Assembly (NCBI GenBank): GCA_910585275.1
Contig: CAJUCW010000004.1
Location: forward strand, 1-64,000
Source: an uncultured Muribaculaceae bacterium
Lineage (GTDB): Bacteria; Bacteroidota; Bacteroidia; Bacteroidales; Muribaculaceae
Length of the DNA: 64,000 bases
Direction of reading: 5' to 3'
A model generated the notes under the pieces. It did no database searches and had not been told where the DNA came from. It saw nothing but the letters and a program-made list of their open reading frames with translations. Both the position numbers and the translations under genes were made by a program. Positions within the stretch are counted from its first letter, which is position 1, and each line of letters begins with the position of its first letter. Shown piece by piece: positions 27,576 to 35,995 of this stretch.

Positions 27576-28832
27576 ATGAAAAAGTATAGTCTATATTTAA
27601 ACAGCGTGATTCTGTGTTTCATGTTGTTTATATCCGTATTGGCAAGAGCTTATGTGTCGCCTACTCCAGGCGAAATATCGATTATGGCTACTACTGTATT
27701 CCATGATGACAGTATGCCGGATCCATCTGTATTTGTGGATGTAGAGAATTGTGGTTTCAATCTAATATGCCAGAATAGTAGTATGGAAGTGTTTGACAGT
27801 GTCTTTCGTATGCTTGAAGGTACTCATATTAAACTTGTATTATCAAACAGCTTCATTTATGACGGGTCTGAAGAAATATGTCGTAAATGGATTTATAAAT
27901 ATAAAGATGAAAATCATCTTGGTGGATGGGGATTTAAGGATGAACCCAAATTTGAAAATATTGATAAATATTCTGAAAAGTATAGGTTTATTCATAGGTT
28001 GGATCCCGACAAACTAATATATTTAAATCTTGTAGGAGGAATTGCACCTGAATTTACAGGAAATGATATAAATACAATATATGAATATCTGAAGTTGATA
28101 GAAACCAAGTTCTCTCCATTTCTTTGGTCGTATGATTTTTATCCTATATCGCAGTCAAGAGATGGAAGTTTACATGTTGATTATGATACTTTTTATTCAG
28201 ACTTGGAGTCTTTTTCCAAAATGTCGAAGAAAACAAGGAAGCCCTTTTGGGCATATTGCCAGAGTGTGGGTTATAGAATGAACAATTTCATGCGACCTGT
28301 ACCCAAGGAGGAGTATTTGCGATTTGAGGCATTCTCTGCTTTGGCTTATGGAGCACAAGGGATTGTGTATTGGACTTATATGCAACGCCCAAATGTGGAG
28401 TCAATTAAATTTGAGTATCTTACCGCTCCTGTTGACAGAAATGGGAATAAAACAAAAGTTTGGTATGCTGTAAGAAATGTAAATAGGGAAATTAAAAAAT
28501 ATAATGATATCTTTTTAGGATGTGAAGTTAAGAAAGTCGTGCATACCGGAGATGTAATATATAGGGATACAAACAGGTTAAGCGGGGGTTTTGGTCCATT
28601 TGCAAAAGTGGAAAGTAAAAAATCAGGAATCTTGATGTCTCACATCAGAAACAAGGGACGTAATTATATAGTAATGGTCAATCACGATGTGACAAGGTCT
28701 CAAAGAGTATCTCTGTGGAAAAAGAGGGGATATGATGTTAAACAGGTTTCAAATGGGTCTGATTTGTTTGGGAGATATGGTAGTTGCGAGGTGGATATAA
28801 GCGCAGGTGGTTATGTGATTTATTCCTTTTAG
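27576..28832 (+). CDS. Secreted glycoside-hydrolase-like protein (TIM-barrel, clan GH-A type) in EPS locus
   Basis: The product is 418 aa with a signal peptide (MKKYSLYLNSVILCFMLFIS, cut after about residue 25). The layout suggests a (beta/alpha)8 hydrolase. GGWGFKDEPKF has a D-E-P (122-124) like the acid/base strand of clan GH-A enzymes. HRLDPDKLIYLNLVGG, LWSYDFYPIS and RKPFWAYCQSVGYRM read like successive barrel strands, and FEAFSALAYGAQGIVYWTY is typical of the late barrel region. A short beta domain follows. No exact GH family is assigned. In an EPS locus it could trim or depolymerise the polymer in the periplasm or at the surface. It has its own promoter and ends 7 bp from a convergent GT gene. 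Activity is inferred. Confidence 0.65.
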   Translation: MKKYSLYLNSVILCFMLFISVLARAYVSPTPGEISIMATTVFHDDSMPDPSVFVDVENCGFNLICQNSSMEVFDSVFRMLEGTHIKLVLSNSFIYDGSEEICRKWIYKYKDENHLGGWGFKDEPKFENIDKYSEKYRFIHRLDPDKLIYLNLVGGIAPEFTGNDINTIYEYLKLIETKFSPFLWSYDFYPISQSRDGSLHVDYDTFYSDLESFSKMSKKTRKPFWAYCQSVGYRMNNFMRPVPKEEYLRFEAFSALAYGAQGIVYWTYMQRPNVESIKFEYLTAPVDRNGNKTKVWYAVRNVNREIKKYNDIFLGCEVKKVVHTGDVIYRDTNRLSGGFGPFAKVESKKSGILMSHIRNKGRNYIVMVNHDVTRSQRVSLWKKRGYDVKQVSNGSDLFGRYGSCEVDISAGGYVIYSF

Positions 28833-28839
28833 ACTACGT

Positions 28840-29925
28840 TTAAGAATGTATAAACTTACGGTAAAGGCAAATATAGTTAGAAACCGTTTTTTTTATAGAA
28901 TAATCTGATGCCCTTCTTTTTGATGCCTTGGAAAACTCATCATATACTTCCTTGTCGTTTAGAAGATACTGGATTTTGGAAGCAAGGTCTTTTTCATTTC
29001 CTTTCTCAAAGAGTAGCCCGGAATTATTGACAACTTGAGCCAACCCTTCAACGTCTGATGCTATAACTGGAATTCCTCCTGCCATTAACTCTATCGCGGA
29101 AAGCCCGAATCCTTCCCAGTGAGATGACTGAATTCCGATATATGCGTTTTTGACAATGCTTGGAATATCGGAACGCAATCCCAAAAAGATAATTCTGTCT
29201 GTTAGGTTTAGTATGTCAGAAAGTTCTTTGATTTCATTTTTCTTTTCTCCGTCGCCAACAAATACTACATAAACATCCTGTCTATTTATAAGTTTGAGTG
29301 CCCTTACAACTGTAGAGTGATCTTTGGGTTTGGAAAATCTGGAAATCATTAATAGCGGAATCCCTTTTTTTCCAAACATCAATTCAGGATTAAAAGACGT
29401 TTCTTTTTCAAATCTTTCAAGGTCAATGCCGTTTTGTATAATAGTATTTTTTTTATTGGTGATTTTTTTCCCAATCCAATCTGTCAATGAAGAAGCGGTT
29501 TCATTGCTTATGCATGTTATTGCAGAGTATTGGCTATAGATTGCTTTTTCTATTGGCCTTAGCCATTTATGGAGACGGCGTTTGTTGAAAGTGCTATGTT
29601 CTGTAAAGATTATTGTTTTACGGGAAAACAAATTTGCGATAGCCACCAGATAATTGATTGGGAAAAGGTGTGCGTGTACAATGTCAGATGCTTTTATAAG
29701 CTGTGTAATTTTTGGTATAGATTTGAAGGATCTTAGGGGATAATCAAGATGTATTATCTCTATGCCGTTATCAATAAGACGTTGTTCGAAAGGTGTATTA
29801 CTTTTCCTGAATACTGCAACACGTACTTCTACGCCATATTCGGTTTTCATCAAGGGAAGCATATCAGAGACTAATCTTTCTGCGCCTCCCATTTCCAAAG
29901 ATGGTATGATGTGAAGAATTTTCAT
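28840..29925 (-). CDS. Glycosyltransferase family 4
   Basis: The product is 361 aa with a GT-B fold. MKILHIIPSLEMGGAERLV is a textbook GT4 N-terminus; the C-domain has LLMISRFSKPKDHSTVVRAL, VFVGDGEKKNEIKEL and the signature HWEGFGLSAIELMAGGIPVI. It belongs to the minus-strand unit running from the epimerase gene, and its start codon shares one base with the stop of the upstream GT gene (29925), so translation is probably coupled. Acceptor and donor are unknown. Confidence 0.92.
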   Translation of the reverse strand: MKILHIIPSLEMGGAERLVSDMLPLMKTEYGVEVRVAVFRKSNTPFEQRLIDNGIEIIHLDYPLRSFKSIPKITQLIKASDIVHAHLFPINYLVAIANLFSRKTIIFTEHSTFNKRRLHKWLRPIEKAIYSQYSAITCISNETASSLTDWIGKKITNKKNTIIQNGIDLERFEKETSFNPELMFGKKGIPLLMISRFSKPKDHSTVVRALKLINRQDVYVVFVGDGEKKNEIKELSDILNLTDRIIFLGLRSDIPSIVKNAYIGIQSSHWEGFGLSAIELMAGGIPVIASDVEGLAQVVNNSGLLFEKGNEKDLASKIQYLLNDKEVYDEFSKASKRRASDYSIKKTVSNYICLYRKFIHS

Positions 29926-31049
29926 TATTTGATATTATTATCATCAAGGTTCATTATCCGGGCGTAGTCTTTGATAATGAGCTTTACGTCGTATTTTGAT
30001 TCAGCGATGCGGCGTGATTCCTGTCCCATCTTTTTAGCGAGATCAAAATCGTAAAGCAGCGTTTCCATCTTTTCTGCCAATGCCTCTACATTGCGGACTG
30101 GTACTAAAAAACCATTTCTTCCTTCGATAACGGTTTCCCTACATCCGGGAGCGTCGGTCGTGATGATGGGACGTCCCATCGCCATGGCTTCGAGCACACT
30201 TCTTGGCGTCCCTTCATGATATGAGGGGAGCACAAAATAATTGGCTTCCGAAATGAATGGACGGACATCTGTTTGATATCCTTTGAATTCGATTAGCCCC
30301 GTTTCCTGATATTGTGCAACTTCCGATTCTGAGAGGGAGGTCGGGTTGGTGTCGATGTCTCCGACCGCTATGAAGCGGGAATCGGGGAATTTGGCTTTAA
30401 TGATTTTAGCGGCGGCGATGTATTCACGTATTCCTTTGTCGCGGAGAAGGCGCCCCACGAAAAGAAAAGTTCTGTTGTTGTTAATCGGAGTGAAAGTGAA
30501 TCTGTTTAGGTCAACCCCTGAGCCGTTGACGATAACCGATTTATCTTCATCAAGCAGCCTGAGATTCAGAAGTGTTGAAAGATTGTCGCGATTTTGGAAA
30601 ATAACTTTTTCGCTGCCCTTGAAAGCGTTTTTATATAGCAGGCACATTATGCGTTTGACGACTGCTCCTTTCAAGGAATTGGTGTTGAACATTGTTCCAA
30701 GCCCACTAACAAGCGGAAATATATGTTTCACCCCGGCGGAGCGTGCTGCCCAAGAGCCATAGGCTATTGCTTTGGCGTATATGCAGAACACAATGTCGGG
30801 ATTAATCTCTTTCAGTATTGATTTAATCTGGAAATAAGAAGATATGTCGGTGACCGGGTTGACACCGTTCCGCTCGATACGGATTTGTCGGTAGTTGAAC
30901 CCTTTCTGATTGCATCGAGGCGCGAATTCATCCTCCGGAAGCTCTCCGATGGCGGTGACCATGTGGCCATCGGCAACCCATGCTTCCACAAGTTCCTTGC
31001 GAAGGTTGAAAAGGTTCTGTGCCCAGCTTGTGATGACTGCTATATGCAT
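29925..31049 (-). CDS. Glycosyltransferase family 4 (possible GalNAcA or hexosamine transferase)
   Basis: The product is 374 aa. N-terminal domain MHIAVITSWAQNLFNLRKEL and HIFPLVSGLGTMF; C-terminal GT4 domain with FLFVGRLLRDKGIREYIAAA and the signature YHEGTPRSVLEAMAMGRPII. This type is common beside WbpO/WbpP-like genes in surface polysaccharide loci. Because the enzymes making UDP-GalNAcA are encoded just upstream on the same strand, a uronic acid or GalNAc donor is plausible, by inference only. Its composition is less A+T-rich than the GTs to its left. Confidence 0.9.
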   Translation of the reverse strand: MHIAVITSWAQNLFNLRKELVEAWVADGHMVTAIGELPEDEFAPRCNQKGFNYRQIRIERNGVNPVTDISSYFQIKSILKEINPDIVFCIYAKAIAYGSWAARSAGVKHIFPLVSGLGTMFNTNSLKGAVVKRIMCLLYKNAFKGSEKVIFQNRDNLSTLLNLRLLDEDKSVIVNGSGVDLNRFTFTPINNNRTFLFVGRLLRDKGIREYIAAAKIIKAKFPDSRFIAVGDIDTNPTSLSESEVAQYQETGLIEFKGYQTDVRPFISEANYFVLPSYHEGTPRSVLEAMAMGRPIITTDAPGCRETVIEGRNGFLVPVRNVEALAEKMETLLYDFDLAKKMGQESRRIAESKYDVKLIIKDYARIMNLDDNNIK

Positions 31050-31090
31050 TGCGGATGCTTTATTGGTTATTGACGGTGGAAATGAAGTGG

Positions 31091-32362
31091 TTACAGTCTG
31101 CCGTCGGTTCCGAGTTTGTCTCTCATTCCTTTTACATCGAAAACCACGTGTTTCGGCTTCAATAGTTCGGATATGTCGAGATTCTTGATGCTGTCGTGTG
31201 CCACAGCAAATATGACAGCGTCATATTTCATGTCAAGAGGTAGTTCGTTTACCACGTCAATGCCGTATTCGCGTCTGGCAGTGCAGGTGTTGGCGAATGG
31301 GTCATAGGTGGTGACATTGAGATTGTATTCCTTCAAGGAATTGATTATGTCGATCACTTTTGTGTTGCGCACGTCAGGGCAATTCTCCTTGAATGTGAAT
31401 CCAAGCACAAGAATATTGCTGCCGATGACTTGTATCCCCTTTTTCAACATGAGTTTGATGACTCTGTCGGCAACATACTCTCCCATGCTGTCGTTCATGC
31501 GTCGTCCGGCAAGGATTATTTCAGGATTGTAGCCGTGTCTTATTGCGCATTGTGCAAGGTAATATGGGTCAACGCCGATGCAATGTCCGCCTACAAGCCC
31601 CGGCTTGAAGGGGAGAAAATTCCACTTGGTAGATGCCGCGTCGAGCACTTCCAGGGTGTCAATTCCCATGCGGGTGAGGATTTTTGACAATTCGTTCACA
31701 AATGCGATATTTATGTCTCGTTGTGAGTTTTCAATCACCTTTGCCGCCTCTGCCACTTTTATCGATGAGGCAAGGAAAGTGCCGGCGGTAATGACGCTTG
31801 AATAAACGTCATCAACCGTTTTCCCGGTTTCCGGTGTTGATCCGGAAGTAACCTTTTTGATTTTGTCAACTGTATGAAGCTTGTCGCCGGGATTAATACG
31901 TTCCGGTGAATAGCCAGCAAAAAAATCCTTGTTAAACTTCAATCCGCTTGTTTTCTCAATAATGGGAATACATTCTTCTTCTGTAACCCCCGGATAAACA
32001 GTTGATTCATAAACCACGATATCGTTTTGCGAAATGACTTTTCCTACAGTCTCGGAAGCCTTGATGAGAGGGGTTAGGTCCGGTCTGTTGTCACGGTCAA
32101 CCGGAGTCGGAACCGCCACAATATAAAAGTTGCAGGATTTAATATCTTCAATATCTGAAGTGCATTTAAATCCTTTTTTTATTGCTTCCTTAAGCAGATT
32201 GTCGTCAACTTCAAGGGTTGCGTCATGACCGTTCATAAGCTCTGCTACACGGCTTGTATTGAGGTCAAAGCCTATGGTTGGGTATTCTGTGGAGAAAAGA
32301 CGGGCAAGAGGAAGCCCTACATAGCCAAGTCCTATAACACAAATTTTAAATTCCTTTTCCAT
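31091..32362 (-). CDS. Nucleotide sugar dehydrogenase, WbpO/TviB-like (UDP-GalNAc/GlcNAc 6-dehydrogenase)
   Basis: The product is 423 aa. It has an NAD-binding Rossmann motif, [17 protein letters not shown] (8-24), a central helical domain with [20 protein letters not shown], the catalytic-cysteine motif [12 protein letters not shown] (C261) and a C-terminal UDP-binding domain. It oxidises C6 of a UDP-sugar to the uronic acid. The sequence style ([31 protein letters not shown]) is that of the WbpO/VipA group acting on UDP-N-acetylhexosamines rather than UDP-glucose. Paired with the 4-epimerase encoded 10 bp upstream it would make UDP-GalNAcA. Confidence 0.92.
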   Translation of the reverse strand: MEKEFKICVIGLGYVGLPLARLFSTEYPTIGFDLNTSRVAELMNGHDATLEVDDNLLKEAIKKGFKCTSDIEDIKSCNFYIVAVPTPVDRDNRPDLTPLIKASETVGKVISQNDIVVYESTVYPGVTEEECIPIIEKTSGLKFNKDFFAGYSPERINPGDKLHTVDKIKKVTSGSTPETGKTVDDVYSSVITAGTFLASSIKVAEAAKVIENSQRDINIAFVNELSKILTRMGIDTLEVLDAASTKWNFLPFKPGLVGGHCIGVDPYYLAQCAIRHGYNPEIILAGRRMNDSMGEYVADRVIKLMLKKGIQVIGSNILVLGFTFKENCPDVRNTKVIDIINSLKEYNLNVTTYDPFANTCTARREYGIDVVNELPLDMKYDAVIFAVAHDSIKNLDISELLKPKHVVFDVKGMRDKLGTDGRL

Positions 32363-32371
32363 GTAATAAAA

Positions 32372-33361
32372 TTAAAGGTTTTCCCAATACCAATCGACGG
32401 CTTCTTTAAGTCCGGCTTTCATAGAGAATTCAGGAGAATAACCCAAAAGTTTTGTTGCTTTGTCGATGCTTGCGAGAGAATGAGGAATATCTCCGGCTCG
32501 ATTGGGACCGTATGTGGGTGTTATTTGTTTGATATTCTCGTCTTTTTCTCCAAGATATTCTTTAAGATATGTGACGAGTTGATTTAATGTGGTGCGCTCG
32601 CCAAAGGCGGTGTTGTATATCTGGTTGACGGCATCCGGATTCTCTGTGCGCATTGCAAGCATGTTCATGAGAATCACATTGTCTATATATGTGAAGTCTC
32701 TGCTATACTCCCCGTCCCCATTTATATTTGGACTCTCATGAGCCATCAGTTTTTTTACGAACAACGGAATGACGGCCGCATATGCGCCATTCGGATCCTG
32801 TCTTCTTCCAAATACATTGAAATAACGCAACCCGATGTATTCAATTCCGTAAGTACGTGCAAAAACATCTGCGTATAGTTCGTTTACATATTTTGTTATG
32901 GCATAGGGTGACAGTGGCTTCCCAATGATATCCTCTTTTTTGGGTAAAGATGGTGAATCTCCATAAGTTGACGATGATGCAGCGAATATGAATCTTTTTA
33001 CATTCGCGTCGCGTGCTGCGACCAACATGTTTAAAAAGCCACCGATATTTACGTTGTTGGTCGTTATTGGGTCTTTTATAGAGCGTGGCACAGATCCAAG
33101 AGCCGCTTCATGGAAAACATATTCAATGCCTTCTGTTGCCTTATGACAATCTTCAATATTACGGATGTCTCCAATTTGGATTTCAAATGAGGATTTAAAT
33201 TTATTGATTAAAGGAATGATGTTTTCCCATTTCCCTGTTGAGAAATTATCAAGGCAACGCACTTGAAAGCCATTTGTCAGAAGATGTTCACAGAGGTTGG
33301 ACCCTATGAATCCGGCTCCACCTGTAACTAAAACCCTGGTCATTTTATTTGTGATGTTCAT
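32372..33361 (-). CDS. UDP-N-acetylglucosamine 4-epimerase, WbpP/TviC-like
   Basis: The product is 329 aa (start 33361; MTRVLVTGG at 33343 is an alternative). It is an extended SDR: the Rossmann motif GGAGFIGSNL lies near residues 14-23, the catalytic SSS is at 129-131, and Y153/K157 are in SPYAITK. Residues typical of WbpP are present, including HEAALGSVPRSIKDP and LRYFNVFGRRQDPNGAYAAV. It interconverts UDP-GlcNAc and UDP-GalNAc, feeding the dehydrogenase encoded next. It is the first gene of a four-gene minus-strand unit (epimerase, dehydrogenase, two GTs). Confidence 0.92.
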   Translation of the reverse strand: MNITNKMTRVLVTGGAGFIGSNLCEHLLTNGFQVRCLDNFSTGKWENIIPLINKFKSSFEIQIGDIRNIEDCHKATEGIEYVFHEAALGSVPRSIKDPITTNNVNIGGFLNMLVAARDANVKRFIFAASSSTYGDSPSLPKKEDIIGKPLSPYAITKYVNELYADVFARTYGIEYIGLRYFNVFGRRQDPNGAYAAVIPLFVKKLMAHESPNINGDGEYSRDFTYIDNVILMNMLAMRTENPDAVNQIYNTAFGERTTLNQLVTYLKEYLGEKDENIKQITPTYGPNRAGDIPHSLASIDKATKLLGYSPEFSMKAGLKEAVDWYWENL

Positions 33362-33550
33362 ATTTTATAATAATACGCAAAATAAGGCGATTTATTATAG
33401 AATGTTTCCCGAAAGGATGAACCCTTATTTTAGCCGGAGTACACGAACAGGGCCTAATTCGCGTTTTTGTGTTAGAGCTGTCTGCAGGAAAGTGATGGCT
33501 GGTGAATATGAACTGTTTGTGTCCCACAAAAATGAAAAGACTGTCATACT

Positions 33551-34621
33551 ATGGCTTATAGACATTCTGTAGAGAAGGGTAATGGGTTTCTGAAAGATAT
33601 GGCGTATCTTCAGATAATCGGGATAATATTGGTTGTCGTGGGGCATTCATTCCATGAATATCCGGATGGTTGTGGAGGCAAGTCATTGTTGCTATATGGC
33701 ATGATGTATAGTTTCAGAATGCCTCTATTCATGTTTGTGAGTGGCTTCCTGATGATTTATACCACGTTGCAGAGAGGTAATCCCCCTTCGTGGAGGAAGT
33801 TTACCCTCGGAAAGGTGAAGCGTCTGATGGTTCCCTTCGTGGTCTTGTCTTTGGTTACCTTTGTGCCGAGGTCGTTGCTTTCTTTTTATGCCGACGATCC
33901 TGTTGAACTGTCGTTGTCGTCATTGGCCGATTCGTTGCTATATCAAGATTCACTTGTAATTCCTTATTTCTGGTTTCTGCAGTCAAGTTTTACCTTGCTT
34001 GTGGGTTTATATCTCGTTTTTATATTGTTTGGGAGTGATGGAAAGAATGACAAGGTTCTGTATGTTTCTCTGATATTGTTTTTTCTGGTTCTCGGGGTAT
34101 TAGGTCCCGGATTATCGGGGCTGTTTTCGCTTGACAATACAGTGAAATTCGGATTATATTTTGTGATTGGAGCATCCTATTGTCGTTTCCGGAAATATGT
34201 TGACAGCATTATACCCTGGACGAGACTGTGTTTCCTTTTGGGCTCTATGCTTGTTTGGGCACTTCTTTATTTTTTGCTTGATGACACATTACTTATGCCG
34301 TTATGTTCACTGTCGGGTATCATAATGTGCGTGTCATTATCTAAAGTGATGGTAAGTCGCGGCATACGGTTCCTTGACCATCTCGTGGGAGCAAACTACA
34401 TTATATTTCTTCTTTCATGGTATTTTAATGTTCTCACCCAGCAGATTCTTCATGGCTTTGTGGAGTTGCCGTGGTTTGTATATACTGCAATGTCTCTTGT
34501 GTCAGGCATATATGTGCCATGGCTGTTTTATCGTTTTATGAGGACTCATCCAGACAATTGTATCACCAACTTGTCAAAGTTATTACTCGGTCAGTCGTTT
34601 AAGGTTCATTCACATAATTAG
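33551..34621 (+). CDS. Membrane acyltransferase, acyltransferase-3 (OafA-like) family
   Basis: The product is 356 aa with about 10 membrane segments. The first helix carries the conserved histidine motif LVVVGHSFHEYPD of acyltransferase-3 proteins, followed by YSFRMPLFMFVSGFLMIY. It probably O-acetylates (or succinylates) the EPS repeat unit. It stands alone on the plus strand after the divergent epimerase gene and ends before the fba terminator. The spacer (33362-33550) holds a weak inverted repeat but no clear promoter. Confidence 0.88.
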   Translation: MAYRHSVEKGNGFLKDMAYLQIIGIILVVVGHSFHEYPDGCGGKSLLLYGMMYSFRMPLFMFVSGFLMIYTTLQRGNPPSWRKFTLGKVKRLMVPFVVLSLVTFVPRSLLSFYADDPVELSLSSLADSLLYQDSLVIPYFWFLQSSFTLLVGLYLVFILFGSDGKNDKVLYVSLILFFLVLGVLGPGLSGLFSLDNTVKFGLYFVIGASYCRFRKYVDSIIPWTRLCFLLGSMLVWALLYFLLDDTLLMPLCSLSGIIMCVSLSKVMVSRGIRFLDHLVGANYIIFLLSWYFNVLTQQILHGFVELPWFVYTAMSLVSGIYVPWLFYRFMRTHPDNCITNLSKLLLGQSFKVHSHN

Positions 34622-34645
34622 ATAAATAAAGGTTGTTTAGATAAA

Positions 34646-34682
34646 AAAGGAGGGAACATGGCTTTGCTGTGTTCCCTCCTTT
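34646..34682 (-). terminator. Terminator of fba (convergent with the acyltransferase)
   Basis: A perfect 13-bp stem (34646-34658 with 34670-34682) with an 11-base loop. On the minus strand it is followed by a run of six T, making a strong intrinsic terminator for fba. On the plus strand the T-run is short. Confidence 0.85.
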
Positions 34683-34704
34683 GAGATTTCAACTTGATTC
34701 GTAA

Positions 34705-35706
34705 TTACTCGGCTTTGCCGTCGGAACCAAGCACGTTGATGATTTTGTGCTTGTAGAGTTTCTCCATTTCGTCGCGGGCAGGGCCGAGATATTTGCGGGG
34801 GTCGAATTCTGCGGGTTTCTCAGCGAATACCTTGCGAACGGCTGCGGTCATAGCGAGACGGCTGTCGGAGTCGATGTTGATTTTGCAGACATCCATCTTG
34901 GCGGCCTTGCGGAGTTCTTCTTCGGGAATTCCGATAGCATCGGGAAGTTTGCCTCCGTATTCGTCGATGATTTTTACGTATTCCTGCGGAACCGATGAAG
35001 ATCCGTGAAGCACGATGGGGAAGTCGGGAAGTTTCTCCTCTACTTTCTCAAGCACGTCGAATGCGAGCGGCGGCGGAACGAGAAGACCGGTCTTGGGGTC
35101 GCGGGTACACTGTTCGGGAGTGAACTTGTAAGCGCCGTGAGAGGTGCCGATAGAGATAGCGAGGCTGTCGCAACCTGTGCGGGTAACGAAATCAACCACC
35201 TCTTCAGGGTCTGTGTAGGTGTGATGGTCTGAGCTAACCTCATCCTCAACGCCGGCAAGAACGCCGAGCTCGCCTTCTACGGTCACGTCATACTGGTGGG
35301 CGTAGTCAACTACTTTCTTGGTGAGGGCTACGTTCTCCTCGTAGGGGAGGTGGCTTCCGTCGATCATAACAGAAGAGAATCCGTTGTCGATGCAGTCTTT
35401 GCAAAGCTCGAACGAATCACCATGGTCGAGGTGAAGAACAATCTGAGGCTTTTCCCAGCCGAGAGATTTAGCATACTCTACGGCACCCTGCGCCATATAG
35501 CGGAGAAGGATGGCGTTTGCATAGTTGCGGGCGCCTTTCGACACTTGGAGGATAACGGGTGATTTGGTTTCGGCAGCAGCCTTGATGATTGCCTGGAGCT
35601 GCTCCATGTTGTTGAAGTTGAAAGCGGGGATGGCATAGCCGCCATGCACTGCCTTTGCAAACATTTCTTTTGTGTTTACAAGGCCAAGTTTCTTGTAATC
35701 TACCAT
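34705..35706 (-). CDS. fba: Class II fructose-bisphosphate aldolase
   Basis: The product is 333 aa from ATG 35706 (MVDYKKLGLVNTKEMF); an ATG 14 codons upstream would lie close to or inside the promoter region and is rejected. It cleaves fructose-1,6-bisphosphate to DHAP and GAP in glycolysis and gluconeogenesis. Zinc-ligand and active-site motifs of class II aldolase are present: VLHLDHGDSFELC, EGELGVLAGVEDEVSSD, IGTSHGAYKF and VLHGSSSVPQEYV. A housekeeping gene sitting inside the EPS locus, with its own promoter and terminator. Confidence 0.96.
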   Translation of the reverse strand: MVDYKKLGLVNTKEMFAKAVHGGYAIPAFNFNNMEQLQAIIKAAAETKSPVILQVSKGARNYANAILLRYMAQGAVEYAKSLGWEKPQIVLHLDHGDSFELCKDCIDNGFSSVMIDGSHLPYEENVALTKKVVDYAHQYDVTVEGELGVLAGVEDEVSSDHHTYTDPEEVVDFVTRTGCDSLAISIGTSHGAYKFTPEQCTRDPKTGLLVPPPLAFDVLEKVEEKLPDFPIVLHGSSSVPQEYVKIIDEYGGKLPDAIGIPEEELRKAAKMDVCKINIDSDSRLAMTAAVRKVFAEKPAEFDPRKYLGPARDEMEKLYKHKIINVLGSDGKAE

Positions 35707-35745
35707 GATTTGTCTAAACTTTTGTGCGCTGTGCGCATTTTGATG

Positions 35746-35776
35746 CAAAAATACAAAAAATGATTGTTATGACAAA
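35746..35776 (-). promoter_or_regulatory. Consensus promoter for fba
   Basis: On the minus strand: TTTG (35773-35776), 19-base spacer, TATTTTTG (35746-35753), a full match. The predicted transcript starts about 34 nt before ATG 35706. Confidence 0.8.
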
Positions 35777-35995
35777 ATACGAATCTATATAAAAGTGGTT
35801 TTGCTTACATATTTTTCATTAATTAACTGTTGTGTGTCTTAAGGATTGGTAAAGTTGAACGGTGCCATAATACTAAATGCCCTTATTGAAGCGTTTGAAT
35901 ATGGAAGGCACTGAATCGTGATTATTGCAAGAGATTGCCGTGCCTTTTTTGGATGAACCTGTAAGGGATTTTGAATTGTGAGAATTGTGTGATTT

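Noticed and set aside
33365..33401. Inverted repeat in the epimerase/acyltransferase spacer as an invertible capsule promoter
   Set aside because: The arms are short and imperfect (8 plus 3 bp with mismatches), A+T-rich, and no full promoter lies between them; no invertase gene is nearby.
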